From an uncultured Bacilli bacterium (lineage in GTDB: Bacteria; Bacillota_I; Bacilli_A; RF39; UBA660): a DNA stretch of 32,577 bases. The stretch is from the NCBI GenBank assembly GCA_947632085.1, contig CANRNY010000020.1, positions 1-32,577 on the forward strand. The letters run 5' to 3'. The notes beneath the pieces were generated by a model. That model was not told the DNA's origin. It ran no database searches and worked only from the letters and a program-made list of their open reading frames with translations. Below, piece by piece: positions 23,464 to 32,511 of this stretch. Each line of letters begins with the position of its first letter. The stretch's first letter is position 1. The position numbers and the translations under genes are program-made.

Positions 23464-23480
23464 ACTTTTTTCCTTAGGAC

Positions 23481-23501
23481 ACTAAATAGATATTAAACTC
23501 G
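23481..23501. repeat. direct repeat, right copy
   Basis: Second copy of the tmRNA-end block (ACTAAATAGATATTAAAC...). It runs straight into the terminator stem at 23496. Confidence 0.6.
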
Positions 23502-23524
23502 AACTTTTATGGTTCGGGTTTTTA
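23496..23524 (+). terminator. terminator after the small ORF
   Basis: A 9-bp stem AACTCGAAC/GTTCGGGTT with a 7-nt loop and TTTTT (the last two T of the stem included). Confidence 0.7.
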
Positions 23525-23620
23525 AATAACTAAAATTATGTTAACATATTATATATAGATATATAGGGAAAAATGATTAATGATATATGTTTAGTTAGAG
23601 GTTATGGTAGATGGTAAGAT

Positions 23621-24058
23621 ATGGAAAATTTAGATAGATTTATAAAGATGCAAGAAAAAGATTATGAAAATGCACTTAAAGAAATTAAGAATGGAAAAAA
23701 GTGTACACATTGGATTTGGTATATATTTCCACAACTAAAAGGGTTAGGTTTAAGTTCAACAGCAGATTATTATGGAATAGAAGATATTAATGAAGCGAAA
23801 GAATACTTAGCTAATGAATATTTAAAAAACAATTTAATTGAAATTTCGCAAGCATTATTAGATTTAAATAGTAATAATCCAACGGAGATATTAGGGTATC
23901 CTGATGATTTAAAGGTTAAATCTTGTATGACATTATTTTATTATGCTGATAAAAGTATAGAAATCTTTAAAAAAGTAATTGATAAATTATATGAAGGAAA
24001 GTTTGATAGTATAACTATTAAATTGATAAATAAAAGAAAGATAGAGGTAAGTAAATAA
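23621..24058 (+). CDS. DUF1810-family protein
   Basis: A 145-aa protein that fits the DUF1810 family from end to end. It opens LDRFIKMQEKDYENALKEIKNGKKCTHW (given as about residues 4-31), then WYIFPQLKGLG (about 33-43), and the central LGYPDDLKVKSCMTLF (about 88-103), the most conserved part of the family. Proteins of this family are small and cytoplasmic, and structures exist, but the function is unknown. The ribosome site before ATG 23621 is weak (GGTAAGAT). It ends 3 nt before the PolC-like gene, so the two are likely co-transcribed. Confidence 0.85.
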   Translation: MENLDRFIKMQEKDYENALKEIKNGKKCTHWIWYIFPQLKGLGLSSTADYYGIEDINEAKEYLANEYLKNNLIEISQALLDLNSNNPTEILGYPDDLKVKSCMTLFYYADKSIEIFKKVIDKLYEGKFDSITIKLINKRKIEVSK

Positions 24059-24061
24059 AAT

Positions 24062-25060
24062 ATGTATCGTGAAATAAATTTAGAAGCCAAAAACTATTTG
24101 GTAAAAGAATTAAATGAAATATTTTATAAAAAATATAATGATAAAAAATTATTGTATAGATGTTATAAAGAGATAAATATGCTTTATGATAAAAATGTTT
24201 TATTTATTATTGCTCGGTTATATAAATATAAAGAAGATGATGAAAGTGTTTCATTTTATTTTAAAGGTATGATAAATAATTTATTTGTTTTATATGTTTT
24301 AGGATTAAGTAATGTTGATCCAATTAAATATAATCTTTCTTGTGATCTTTACTTAGATGAATATCTTAGCTTTAGTATATTAAATGAACCTTTATCTTAC
24401 TTTATAAGATATTTAAATAAAAATGATTATGCTAAATTTATTCACTTAAAAAATAAATATAATCAAGAAGATAATAAATATCTTATTATTCCGGAGTATT
24501 ATGAATTAGAAAATATGCAATTAATATTTAATAGTGATGGGCTTTTAGAAACAGATATAGAATATAGTCCTTATTATTTAATGGTTCAAATTGAAGAGAA
24601 GGATTATCTAATCGAAGATAATAAAGGAGAATTAGTTAATATATTATCGACACCTGATGATTTAAAAATTGCTAATGTTTTAAAGCCTAAGACTTTAGAT
24701 GATTATATTAAAGTAAAAAGTATTGCCCATAGTGTAAAATTGTGGAAAGATAATCAAGATGAATTATATAAACAAAATAAGTTAACGATTAATGATTTAA
24801 TAACAAGTATTGATGATGTTTATGATTATTTAATAAAACATTCTGTAGATAAGGATATAGCCATTGATATTGTAAGAATTGTAAAACAATGTTTAGCTAC
24901 TACTGATGTATGGAATGAGTATGTAAAAATTATGAAAGAAAATAATTGTGATGATACTTTTATAAAGATTATTAGTAGGGCGATAGCGATACATTGTCGT
25001 GGGGAAGCAATTAGTGAATGTTTATTTGTTTTGGATAAAAATAATTATATTGAATTATAA
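24062..25060 (+). CDS. PolC-related protein, probably catalytically inactive
   Basis: A 332-aa protein. Residues 38-90 (VLFIIARLYKYKEDDE..., LSNVDPIKYNL) follow the PolC palm start, where functional enzymes read YLIAxKLVKKSLDDGYLVGSRGS...EVNPLPPHY. Residues 215-300 (LKPKTLDDYIKVKSIAHS, ...MKENNCDDTFIKII) follow the PolC fingers stretch with RPKTFxDLVQISGLSHGTDVW and MKEHNVPDWYI. The RGS motif is replaced by FKGMI, and the catalytic DIDLNF Asp pair is not recognisable. PHP, exonuclease and C-terminal parts are absent. I infer a shrunken PolC paralogue kept as a binding or regulatory protein. The alignment is by eye. Confidence 0.55.
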   Translation: MYREINLEAKNYLVKELNEIFYKKYNDKKLLYRCYKEINMLYDKNVLFIIARLYKYKEDDESVSFYFKGMINNLFVLYVLGLSNVDPIKYNLSCDLYLDEYLSFSILNEPLSYFIRYLNKNDYAKFIHLKNKYNQEDNKYLIIPEYYELENMQLIFNSDGLLETDIEYSPYYLMVQIEEKDYLIEDNKGELVNILSTPDDLKIANVLKPKTLDDYIKVKSIAHSVKLWKDNQDELYKQNKLTINDLITSIDDVYDYLIKHSVDKDIAIDIVRIVKQCLATTDVWNEYVKIMKENNCDDTFIKIISRAIAIHCRGEAISECLFVLDKNNYIEL

Positions 25061-25063
25061 AAA

Positions 25064-25097
25064 AACTACATTGTGATGATGTAGTTCTTATTTTTTA
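25064..25097. terminator. bidirectional terminator after the PolC-like gene
   Basis: An 8-bp stem AACTACAT/ATGTAGTT (25064-25071 with 25079-25086) has T-rich flanks on both strands and lies between convergent genes. Confidence 0.75.
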
Positions 25098-25765
25098 TAA
25101 AATAGTGTTACTTTATCGTTTTTATCTAAAGATAGTAAACTGATATCTGCAATATTTTTATTAAGATCTTTTAAATAAGTATTTAACCATATTTTACTCC
25201 TTTTAGCTCTTTTTAATTCAGATTCATTTAGTGAACCATCAACGATTATTTCATAATGATAGGTTTGTTTTTTAGTATTTTTTTTAATATCTTGTTTTAA
25301 ATCACTACTTGTAATTGGTTGATAATTTTCTTTTAAAAGAACTGATATATCACCTGAAGGTTCTAAAATAGCACAACCTAACTCGTTAATATCAAAACAA
25401 TTTTTTAAACGACAATGTTCTAGTAACTTAGCAATACTTATTTTAGCAGTTTCTAAATTTTGATAATTAAAATTATCATTTTCAAATAGTACTAGTGGTT
25501 CACCATCTACTATTTCTTCGGCAGGATGATTATGACTAGTAATAAGAGATAGAATAATACCAATAATACCAAAGATAGATAGAGCAATAATACCATCTGT
25601 TAGAGGAGTATCAATACTTATTATAGTATCAGCAGTTATTGAACCAATTGTGATACTTAAAACATAGTCATATAAAGTTAAACTTTTAATTTGTTTTTTA
25701 CCTAGTAATTTGACAATTAAATATAAAATAATAAACATAATAAGGGAACGTTTTAAAATTTCCAT
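25088..25765 (-). CDS. DUF421 (YetF-family) membrane protein
   Basis: A 225-aa protein. Three helices in the first 80 residues are separated by the family signatures KLLGKKQIKSLTLYDYVLSI (about 19-38) and GSITADTII. The remainder is the cytoplasmic α/β domain with the DGEPLVLFENDNF and LLEHCRLKNCFDI stretches of the family. B. subtilis homologues affect envelope and spore properties; the activity is unknown. ATG 25765 follows AGGTGATT. Divergent from the 100-residue gene with 77 nt between them. Confidence 0.88.
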   Translation of the reverse strand: MEILKRSLIMFIILYLIVKLLGKKQIKSLTLYDYVLSITIGSITADTIISIDTPLTDGIIALSIFGIIGIILSLITSHNHPAEEIVDGEPLVLFENDNFNYQNLETAKISIAKLLEHCRLKNCFDINELGCAILEPSGDISVLLKENYQPITSSDLKQDIKKNTKKQTYHYEIIVDGSLNESELKRAKRSKIWLNTYLKDLNKNIADISLLSLDKNDKVTLFYKK

Positions 25766-25805
25766 AATAATCACCTATTATTAGTATGGATTATTTTTGA
25801 ATTAA

Positions 25806-25811
25806 TATAAT
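25806..25811 (+). promoter_or_regulatory. -10 element of the 100-residue protein gene
   Basis: TATAAT lies 31 nt before ATG 25843, in the short divergent interval shared with the DUF421 gene. Confidence 0.5.
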
Positions 25812-25842
25812 AAAATGTGGTAAAGTAAAAGTAGGTGATTAT

Positions 25843-26145
25843 ATGAGTTTTTATCGAGTAACTTATAATAAAAAAGGAATATATAATGAATTAAAGATAA
25901 GAGTAGGTAAAGATATTTGGCAAGAATTATTAGGTAAAGAAGAATTTACTTGGTTACCTAAACCACCTTCTTATGCGAGTAATAATAAATCGTATTTTAC
26001 AGAGAAAGGGTATGAATACTTTAAAAATAGGACATTACCTATTATGAATAAATACTTAGATAAAGATAAAATAGATATTAAAGTATATAAGGAAGTTAGT
26101 AATATTATTTATAAAGATGATTATCAAGTAGTTATAAATGAATAA
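25843..26145 (+). CDS. hypothetical cytoplasmic protein
   Basis: A 100-aa Lys/Tyr-rich protein with no membrane segment and no recognised family. The ribosome site TAGGTGATT precedes the ATG by 3-4 nt, the usual arrangement in this genome. The central WLPKPPSYASNNKSYFTEKGY stretch (about residues 38-58) has a conserved-looking character. It is a single-gene unit with its own -10 and terminator. Confidence 0.65.
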   Translation: MSFYRVTYNKKGIYNELKIRVGKDIWQELLGKEEFTWLPKPPSYASNNKSYFTEKGYEYFKNRTLPIMNKYLDKDKIDIKVYKEVSNIIYKDDYQVVINE

Positions 26146-26173
26146 AAACTTGAGATTTAACTCAAGTTTTTTA
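26145..26173. terminator. bidirectional terminator
   Basis: A perfect 10-bp stem AAAACTTGAG/CTCAAGTTTT with a 6-nt loop and T tails on both strands, between convergent genes. Confidence 0.9.
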
Positions 26174-26815
26174 GTGTTTAAATAAATTAGATACAAGAGC
26201 AAAGTAAATAATAAATAGTAATGTTAAGATTATAAGAGAACCGAAAAAGGTTAAAATACCATATAGAATTGAGTATATTGAACCTATAATTATGGCCAAA
26301 ATTATACTTATAATAAAAGCTATAATAGTACAAATTGGAATAGAAGATTTAACAAACCATTTAAAATTCTTTTTAGTAAATGTTTTTTCATTAGTGTCCT
26401 TTACTTCTGTTTTTACTGTTTGACAAAAATCTTTAATTACTTCTTTATCATTAGGATTGTATGTTGGATTATTTAGTAATTCTTTTTCTTTTTGTTTAAT
26501 AGTTTTTAATTGTGAAATAAGAGTTACAGTTGTTACGATAAAAAATAGAATACTAAAAAAATAACATTTAACGATTAAAAGAATAATACTTATGATGTAG
26601 AAAATAGAACATAGACCATATAGAAATGGTTTGACAATTCGGGGATCATCAGTTTCAAATCTAATATTAGTTTGATAACCTTTTACGTGCGTAGGATCAT
26701 CTATAGTTACTCTATTTAAATTATCGGTAAAGCCATCTTCTGGTGTTGTACTAACTCTAGTAATATCAACATAAGTGCCATCATCTTTTAATTTTCTTTC
26801 CGTTTTCTTTTCCAT
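26171..26815 (-). CDS. four-helix membrane protein, unknown
   Basis: A 214-aa protein with a hydrophilic N-terminal 55 residues. Two helix pairs follow, at about 66-86/88-106 and 153-175/180-208, separated by a charged loop. I recognise no family. AGGAG lies 10 nt upstream of ATG 26815. It is separated from dxs by a terminator, so it has its own promoter in the AT-rich 50-nt gap. Confidence 0.65.
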   Translation of the reverse strand: MEKKTERKLKDDGTYVDITRVSTTPEDGFTDNLNRVTIDDPTHVKGYQTNIRFETDDPRIVKPFLYGLCSIFYIISIILLIVKCYFFSILFFIVTTVTLISQLKTIKQKEKELLNNPTYNPNDKEVIKDFCQTVKTEVKDTNEKTFTKKNFKWFVKSSIPICTIIAFIISIILAIIIGSIYSILYGILTFFGSLIILTLLFIIYFALVSNLFKH

Positions 26816-26865
26816 ATCTTTTTACTCCTATAATATAATTATAACTATTATGAATTATTTTTTCA

Positions 26866-26900
26866 GTAAAAAAACTTATTTTTGACAATAAGTTTTTATT
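26866..26900 (-). terminator. dxs terminator
   Basis: A 10-bp stem AAAACTTATT/AATAAGTTTT (26871-26880 with 26887-26896) ends in T on the reverse strand. It overlaps the dxs stop codon. Confidence 0.85.
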
Positions 26901-28737
26901 TTAGAAGTTTTTCGATTTCTTCTTTAATAGATTTGTTATCTAAATGTTCTTGTTTATACAATTCTTCAATACTACCTTGTTCGATGAATTTATCATTAAA
27001 ACCTAATATTTTTATTTTTCCTTTATAGTTTAAATTATTTAAAGCTAGAAGAATGTTATGACCAAGTCCACCATTAATTAAATTATCTTCTAATGTAAGA
27101 ATGTTTTCTTTTTTCTTAACTAGTTTTTTAAGGGTATCAATATCTAATGGTTTTATAAAAGTAGCATTAATAATTGAGATATCTAAATCATATTCGCTTT
27201 TTATTTGACAAGCTTTTTGGACCATTTTACCGGTAGCTATAACTGTTACTTTATGACCTTTAGTTATATATTCCCATTTGCCTAAAGTAATATCTTTTAA
27301 TGGTTTCATTTCAATGTAATCTCCACCACGCGGATAACGAATAGCAATAGGAAAGTTTTGTTTTATAGACCATTTTAAGAGTGTTTCTAGTTCGGCGATA
27401 CATTTAGGTGATATTATCGTCATATTAGGAATAATTGAAAGATATGATAAATCTAAGATTCCTTGATGAGTTTCACCGTCACTTCCCACAAGACCAGCAC
27501 GGTCGATAGCAAAGATGACAGGGGAATTTTGCATACAAACATCGTGAACTATTTGATCAAAACCTCTTTGTAAGAAAGTAGAATATACAGCAAATACTGG
27601 TCTTAGGTTAGTTGTAGAAATACCAGCAGCTAATGTAACAGCATGTTCTTCAGATATACCAACATCAAAGTAGCGTTCAGGATATTTTTTAGCAAATTTT
27701 TCTAAGCCAACGCCTTCTTGCATCGCAGCCGTTATGGCGATGACTTTTTTATTATGAGCAGCAATATTAGTTAGAGCTTTACCAAAGGCACTGGAATAGG
27801 TTTCTTTACCAGTTGATAAAACACCAATTTCTTTATCAAAAGGGGAAACTCCATGGTATTTTTCAGGGGTTTCTTCAGCAAATTTATATCCTTTTCCTTT
27901 TTTAGTTACAGTATGAATAATAACTGGACCATCGATTTTTTTAGCTCGGCGTAAGACTTTTTCAATTTCTTTTATATTATGACCATCAATTGGTCCTATA
28001 TAGGTTAAACCCATATCTTCAAAGTATTTAGATGGAACTAGAGTTTTTCTAATACCGTCTTTAATACGGGTTAATAAGTTAATAGATATATTACCTAGTT
28101 TAGTGTCATCTAAACAATATTTTATTTTATTTTTTAATTTAATGTATTTTTCGTTTAAACTTAAACGACTTAAGTAACTTGATAGGCCACCAACATTACT
28201 TGAAATACTCATACCATTATCGTTTAAGATAATTATTAATTTTGTTTTGTTAAAGCCAAGGTCATTAATAGCTTCTAAAGACATACCATTAGAAATAGCT
28301 CCATCACCAATAAGAGCGATGATATTATAATCTTTTTTTTGTAAATCACGAGCTCTAGCCATACCAATAGCAGCACTAATTGATGTACTACTATGACCTG
28401 TTTCAAAGAAATCATAAGGACTTTCTTTTTTATAAGGGAAACCTCTTAATCCTTTATATTTTCTTAAAGTATCAAACATATTTTTACGACCAGTTAATAT
28501 TTTATAAACATAGCTTTGATGCCCAACATCAAAAATAATTTTATCTTGATTAAAATCAAAGACATCACAAAGACTTATCGTTAGTTCAACGATACCTAGG
28601 TTAGATGCTAAATGACCCCCGTTTTTTGATACTTTATCAACTAGGAATTCTCTTATCTCGGTAGATAGCTCTTTTTTTTCAGACAGATTTAACTTTTTAA
28701 TATCATCAATATTGTTGATTTTATCGAGCTGTTTCAT
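26896..28737 (-). CDS. dxs: 1-deoxy-D-xylulose-5-phosphate synthase
   Basis: A 613-aa thiamine-diphosphate enzyme that joins pyruvate and glyceraldehyde 3-phosphate. It opens the MEP isoprenoid pathway and also supplies thiamine and pyridoxal precursors. It shows the ThDP-binding GDGAISNGMSLEAIND...NDN motif, the N-terminal GHLASNLG with His, the FDVGHQ and GHSSTSI stretches, and the transketolase-type DRAGLVGSDGETHQG and EEHAV sites. Length is near the family norm of about 630. ATG 28737 follows GGGGTGAAAAT. It is a single-gene unit. Its presence means this organism is not limited to the mevalonate route. Confidence 0.97.
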   Translation of the reverse strand: MKQLDKINNIDDIKKLNLSEKKELSTEIREFLVDKVSKNGGHLASNLGIVELTISLCDVFDFNQDKIIFDVGHQSYVYKILTGRKNMFDTLRKYKGLRGFPYKKESPYDFFETGHSSTSISAAIGMARARDLQKKDYNIIALIGDGAISNGMSLEAINDLGFNKTKLIIILNDNGMSISSNVGGLSSYLSRLSLNEKYIKLKNKIKYCLDDTKLGNISINLLTRIKDGIRKTLVPSKYFEDMGLTYIGPIDGHNIKEIEKVLRRAKKIDGPVIIHTVTKKGKGYKFAEETPEKYHGVSPFDKEIGVLSTGKETYSSAFGKALTNIAAHNKKVIAITAAMQEGVGLEKFAKKYPERYFDVGISEEHAVTLAAGISTTNLRPVFAVYSTFLQRGFDQIVHDVCMQNSPVIFAIDRAGLVGSDGETHQGILDLSYLSIIPNMTIISPKCIAELETLLKWSIKQNFPIAIRYPRGGDYIEMKPLKDITLGKWEYITKGHKVTVIATGKMVQKACQIKSEYDLDISIINATFIKPLDIDTLKKLVKKKENILTLEDNLINGGLGHNILLALNNLNYKGKIKILGFNDKFIEQGSIEELYKQEHLDNKSIKEEIEKLLK

Positions 28738-28813
28738 ATTTTCACCCCATGAACTTCTTTAATTAGTTACAATATCACAAATAGATAAAAACTTCTAGTA
28801 AATTCCAGACTTG

Positions 28814-28843
28814 ATTATAACATTTTATACAGATTGTGTACAA
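28814..28843 (-). promoter_or_regulatory. dxs promoter
   Basis: On the reverse strand TTGTAC (28838-28843) and TATAAT (28814-28819) are 18 nt apart, leaving a leader of about 70 nt. Confidence 0.65.
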
Positions 28844-28861
28844 CTTATTATTTATTAACAT

Positions 28862-28887
28862 GAAAAAAAAGACTAATGATAGTCTTT

Positions 28888-28890
<3 letters not shown>
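28862..28890 (-). terminator. purA terminator
   Basis: A 9-bp stem AAAAGACTA/TAGTCTTTT (28867-28875 with 28880-28888), TCAT loop and T run on the reverse strand. Confidence 0.9.
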
Positions 28891-30195
<1,305 letters not shown>

Positions 30196-30204
30196 TTATT
30201 TAAT

Positions 30205-30236
30205 AAAAAAGAAGCAATTAAAGTGGGATTGCTTCT
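30205..30236 (-). terminator. terminator of the HAD-like gene
   Basis: An 8-bp GC-containing stem GAAGCAAT/ATTGCTTC (30211-30218 with 30228-30235), then six T on the reverse strand. It overlaps the stop codon. Confidence 0.85.
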
Positions 30237-31168
30237 TCTAACATTTTAAATTCTAAGATATGTTTATTTTCAGGATTTAAACAATTATTAATATGGTTAT
30301 AAATTTCTTTAATAATTGTTAATTCTGGATTAGTTAGTTTAGTCGTTGTTAATAATAAATGAAGTTTGTGCATTATTTCTTCATAGTCGTTAGTATCTAT
30401 TTTACCGGCTTTTAAATAATCTAAAATATCTTGATACCTTTTATTATGAAATAATAGGATTATATCTGAAGGTTCTAAATAAGATATTATTTTTCTTTGA
30501 GATTCAAGTAGTTGGGTTGGAGAAATATCTTTGATATTATTTAGATAAGTATTTAAGCATTCTATTACACCTAAGAAACCAAAAGTCATTGTACTAATAC
30601 TCATTAAGTTATCATATTTTTTATTAGAATCATTTGTTTGGGAAGGAATAAATTCGGCCATAGGAAGAAGACTCTGGAACTTACGATAGTAATTAGGATT
30701 TAGGGAATCATCAATAAGACCAAGCCATACAATATCGTAAGAAGTATTATTTAAATAACGCTGTTCAAATATATCGGTTTTATTATAGTTATTTTGGCCG
30801 TCTTTTAGAGGTTGGCATTCTTTGGTATAAAAGTTATATGTTCCAAATAAATAAGTTGCATCATCTAAAATGATGTGAGGAATAAGATTATTATTGAGAA
30901 TTGTCATATATTTATCGAGAGTTTTTGAAGGTATATCGATATGAGTTGAAATATTAATTAATACTTTTTGGGCAGCGAATTTAGTTCTTAATTGATTTAA
31001 CTGAGCAATAAATATTTGGGCATTTTCATCAGTCATTTCGTCTAAAGTACCTTGTAAATCAAGCATAATAACGATTACTTTCTCTCTTCTATTATTTAAT
31101 TTTTCAATTGTTTGTCGATTCATAAATTTTTGACGATGATATATATGTTTTGATGTTTCTTTTTTCAT
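30218..31168 (-). CDS. hypothetical protein with HAD-like N-terminal motif
   Basis: A 316-aa cytoplasmic protein. Residues 31-43 (VIVIMLDLQGTLD) have the layout of HAD phosphatase motif I (hhhhDxDGTL), but the second catalytic Asp is Gln, so phosphatase activity is doubtful. A Thr-containing strand (VLINISTH, about 69-76) fits motif II. No clear motif III or IV is visible. The C-terminal half is helical. GGGTGG lies 6 nt before ATG 31168. I am unsure of the family; it may be a HAD-fold binding protein. Confidence 0.5.
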   Translation of the reverse strand: MKKETSKHIYHRQKFMNRQTIEKLNNRREKVIVIMLDLQGTLDEMTDENAQIFIAQLNQLRTKFAAQKVLINISTHIDIPSKTLDKYMTILNNNLIPHIILDDATYLFGTYNFYTKECQPLKDGQNNYNKTDIFEQRYLNNTSYDIVWLGLIDDSLNPNYYRKFQSLLPMAEFIPSQTNDSNKKYDNLMSISTMTFGFLGVIECLNTYLNNIKDISPTQLLESQRKIISYLEPSDIILLFHNKRYQDILDYLKAGKIDTNDYEEIMHKLHLLLTTTKLTNPELTIIKEIYNHINNCLNPENKHILEFKMLEEAIPL

Positions 31169-31191
31169 TTAAACCACCCTATAATAATAAA

Positions 31192-31220
31192 ATTATACCT
31201 TAACTAGATATTTTAAACAA
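31192..31220 (-). promoter_or_regulatory. promoter of the HAD-like gene
   Basis: On the reverse strand TTGTTT (31215-31220) and TATAAT (31192-31197) have a 17-nt spacer, 23 nt before the start codon. Confidence 0.7.
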
Positions 31221-31221
31221 T

Positions 31222-31248
31222 AAAAAAATAATGCTTTTTAAGCATTAC
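31222..31248 (-). terminator. terminator of the alcohol dehydrogenase gene
   Basis: An 8-bp stem TAATGCTT/AAGCATTA (31229-31236 with 31240-31247) and seven T on the reverse strand, overlapping the stop. Confidence 0.85.
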
Positions 31249-32270
31249 TTTTGGGGATCTATTAAAATCTTTATCGCATCATCTGTACCAGATGTTAATC
31301 TTTCATAAGCATTTTGAACACCATCTAAGGAAACGATGTCATCAACGAATTTTAACATATCGATTTTTCTTGTAGACATTAAATCAACACATTCTTTAAA
31401 TTCATCAACAGTATAACCAATAGCACCTAAAACTTTAAGTTCGTGCATTACTATTAGAACAGATGGAATAGTAATACTATCCATAGATACACCAACCATA
31501 ACAACTGTACCATTAGGTCTAGCCATTGCTAATGCTGTACTTACGGCAGCTGAGTTACCAGAACAATCAAAGACTACATCGTAACCATAAGGGCAATTTT
31601 TACGAGCTTTTTCCATAAAGTTAGGATCTTTAGCATTAAAGAATTCATCAGCACATTTTAAAGTTACGCTCTTTTCACCACGTGCTTCATTAGTTTCACT
31701 AACAGCAACATATGATGCACCATTTATTTTAGCAAACATAGCACAGATATCACCGATAATACCAGCACCAATAACTAAAACTTTAGAACCAATTTTTATA
31801 TCGGCTAGATTTACAGCATGTAGACCAACAGCAGTTGGTTCAACCATTGCTACTTCAGAATCAGTAATATTACTAGGAACTTTGATAACTAAGTCTGATC
31901 TTACTGAAGTTCTTTCGGCATAAGCACCAGGATTAGTTAGTGATAAACCAATAGCATAAGTCCAAGTATCTGGACAGTATTGGGGATTTCCACTTAAACA
32001 TGCTGGACAATGACCACATGGAGAAATAGGTAGAGCAGTTACACGATCGCCACATTGTAGATCTTTGCGATCACCAGGGTTAATAACAGTACCACAAAAT
32101 TCATGACCCATTACTAATCCTTCGGGAGCACCTAGTACCCAGTAATGAATATCAGAACCACATATCCCAGCTTTTTTAACATCAATAACAACAGAACCAT
32201 TTTCAGATTTTGGTTCATTTATTTTACTAACTTCAAATTTTTTTAAACCTTTTAGAGAAACACATTTCAT
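31245..32270 (-). CDS. zinc-dependent medium-chain alcohol dehydrogenase
   Basis: A 341-aa enzyme of the MDR superfamily, close to polyol (sorbitol/threonine) dehydrogenases. It shows the catalytic zinc ligands C in GICGSD (about 35-40) and HE in GHEFCG (about 57-62), and the structural zinc Cys set CGHCPACLSGNPQYC (about 88-102). A Rossmann GAGIIG (about 170-175) follows for NAD(P). The substrate is probably a sugar alcohol or threonine-like compound but cannot be told from sequence. AAAGGAG lies 9 nt before ATG 32270; a TTG at 32279 is rejected for spacing. Confidence 0.9.
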   Translation of the reverse strand: MKCVSLKGLKKFEVSKINEPKSENGSVVIDVKKAGICGSDIHYWVLGAPEGLVMGHEFCGTVINPGDRKDLQCGDRVTALPISPCGHCPACLSGNPQYCPDTWTYAIGLSLTNPGAYAERTSVRSDLVIKVPSNITDSEVAMVEPTAVGLHAVNLADIKIGSKVLVIGAGIIGDICAMFAKINGASYVAVSETNEARGEKSVTLKCADEFFNAKDPNFMEKARKNCPYGYDVVFDCSGNSAAVSTALAMARPNGTVVMVGVSMDSITIPSVLIVMHELKVLGAIGYTVDEFKECVDLMSTRKIDMLKFVDDIVSLDGVQNAYERLTSGTDDAIKILIDPQK

Positions 32271-32356
32271 TATAGACAACTCCTTTATTCTAAATGTATT
32301 ATACCATTAATAGAAAAAAATTTTTCTAAAATATTTCTATTTTGCAAAAAAATGTG

Positions 32357-32362
32357 TATAAT
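32357..32362 (+). promoter_or_regulatory. -10 element of tRNA-Thr
   Basis: A perfect TATAAT lies 8 nt before the mature tRNA 5' end. TTTCTA 17 nt upstream may be the -35. Confidence 0.6.
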
Positions 32363-32370
32363 TTACTTAT

Positions 32371-32445
32371 GCCGACTTAGCACAGTGGTAGTGCAACGCC
32401 CTCGTAACGCGTAGGTCGCTGGTTCGAATCCGGCAGTCGGCGCCA
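32371..32445 (+). tRNA. tRNA-Thr (CGU anticodon)
   Basis: A 75-nt cloverleaf with acceptor GCCGACT/AGTCGGC, D stem GCAC/GTGC, T arm GCTGG-TTCGAAT-CCGGC and encoded CCA. The anticodon loop CTCGTAA gives CGU, which reads ACG threonine codons. The anticodon stem ACGCC/CGCGT has a C·C mismatch at 31-39, an unusual weakness. ACG is a rare codon in this AT-rich genome. Confidence 0.9.
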
Positions 32446-32482
32446 TTTATGATAAAAAACTCGGATTTACGAGGATTAGATG

Positions 32483-32510
32483 AAGCAACTTATAAAAAGT
32501 TGCTTTTATA
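32483..32510 (+). terminator. tRNA-Thr terminator
   Basis: A perfect 9-bp stem AAGCAACTT/AAGTTGCTT (32483-32491 with 32497-32505) followed by TTATAT. It is also the apparent target site of the following intron. Confidence 0.88.
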
Positions 32511-32511
32511 T

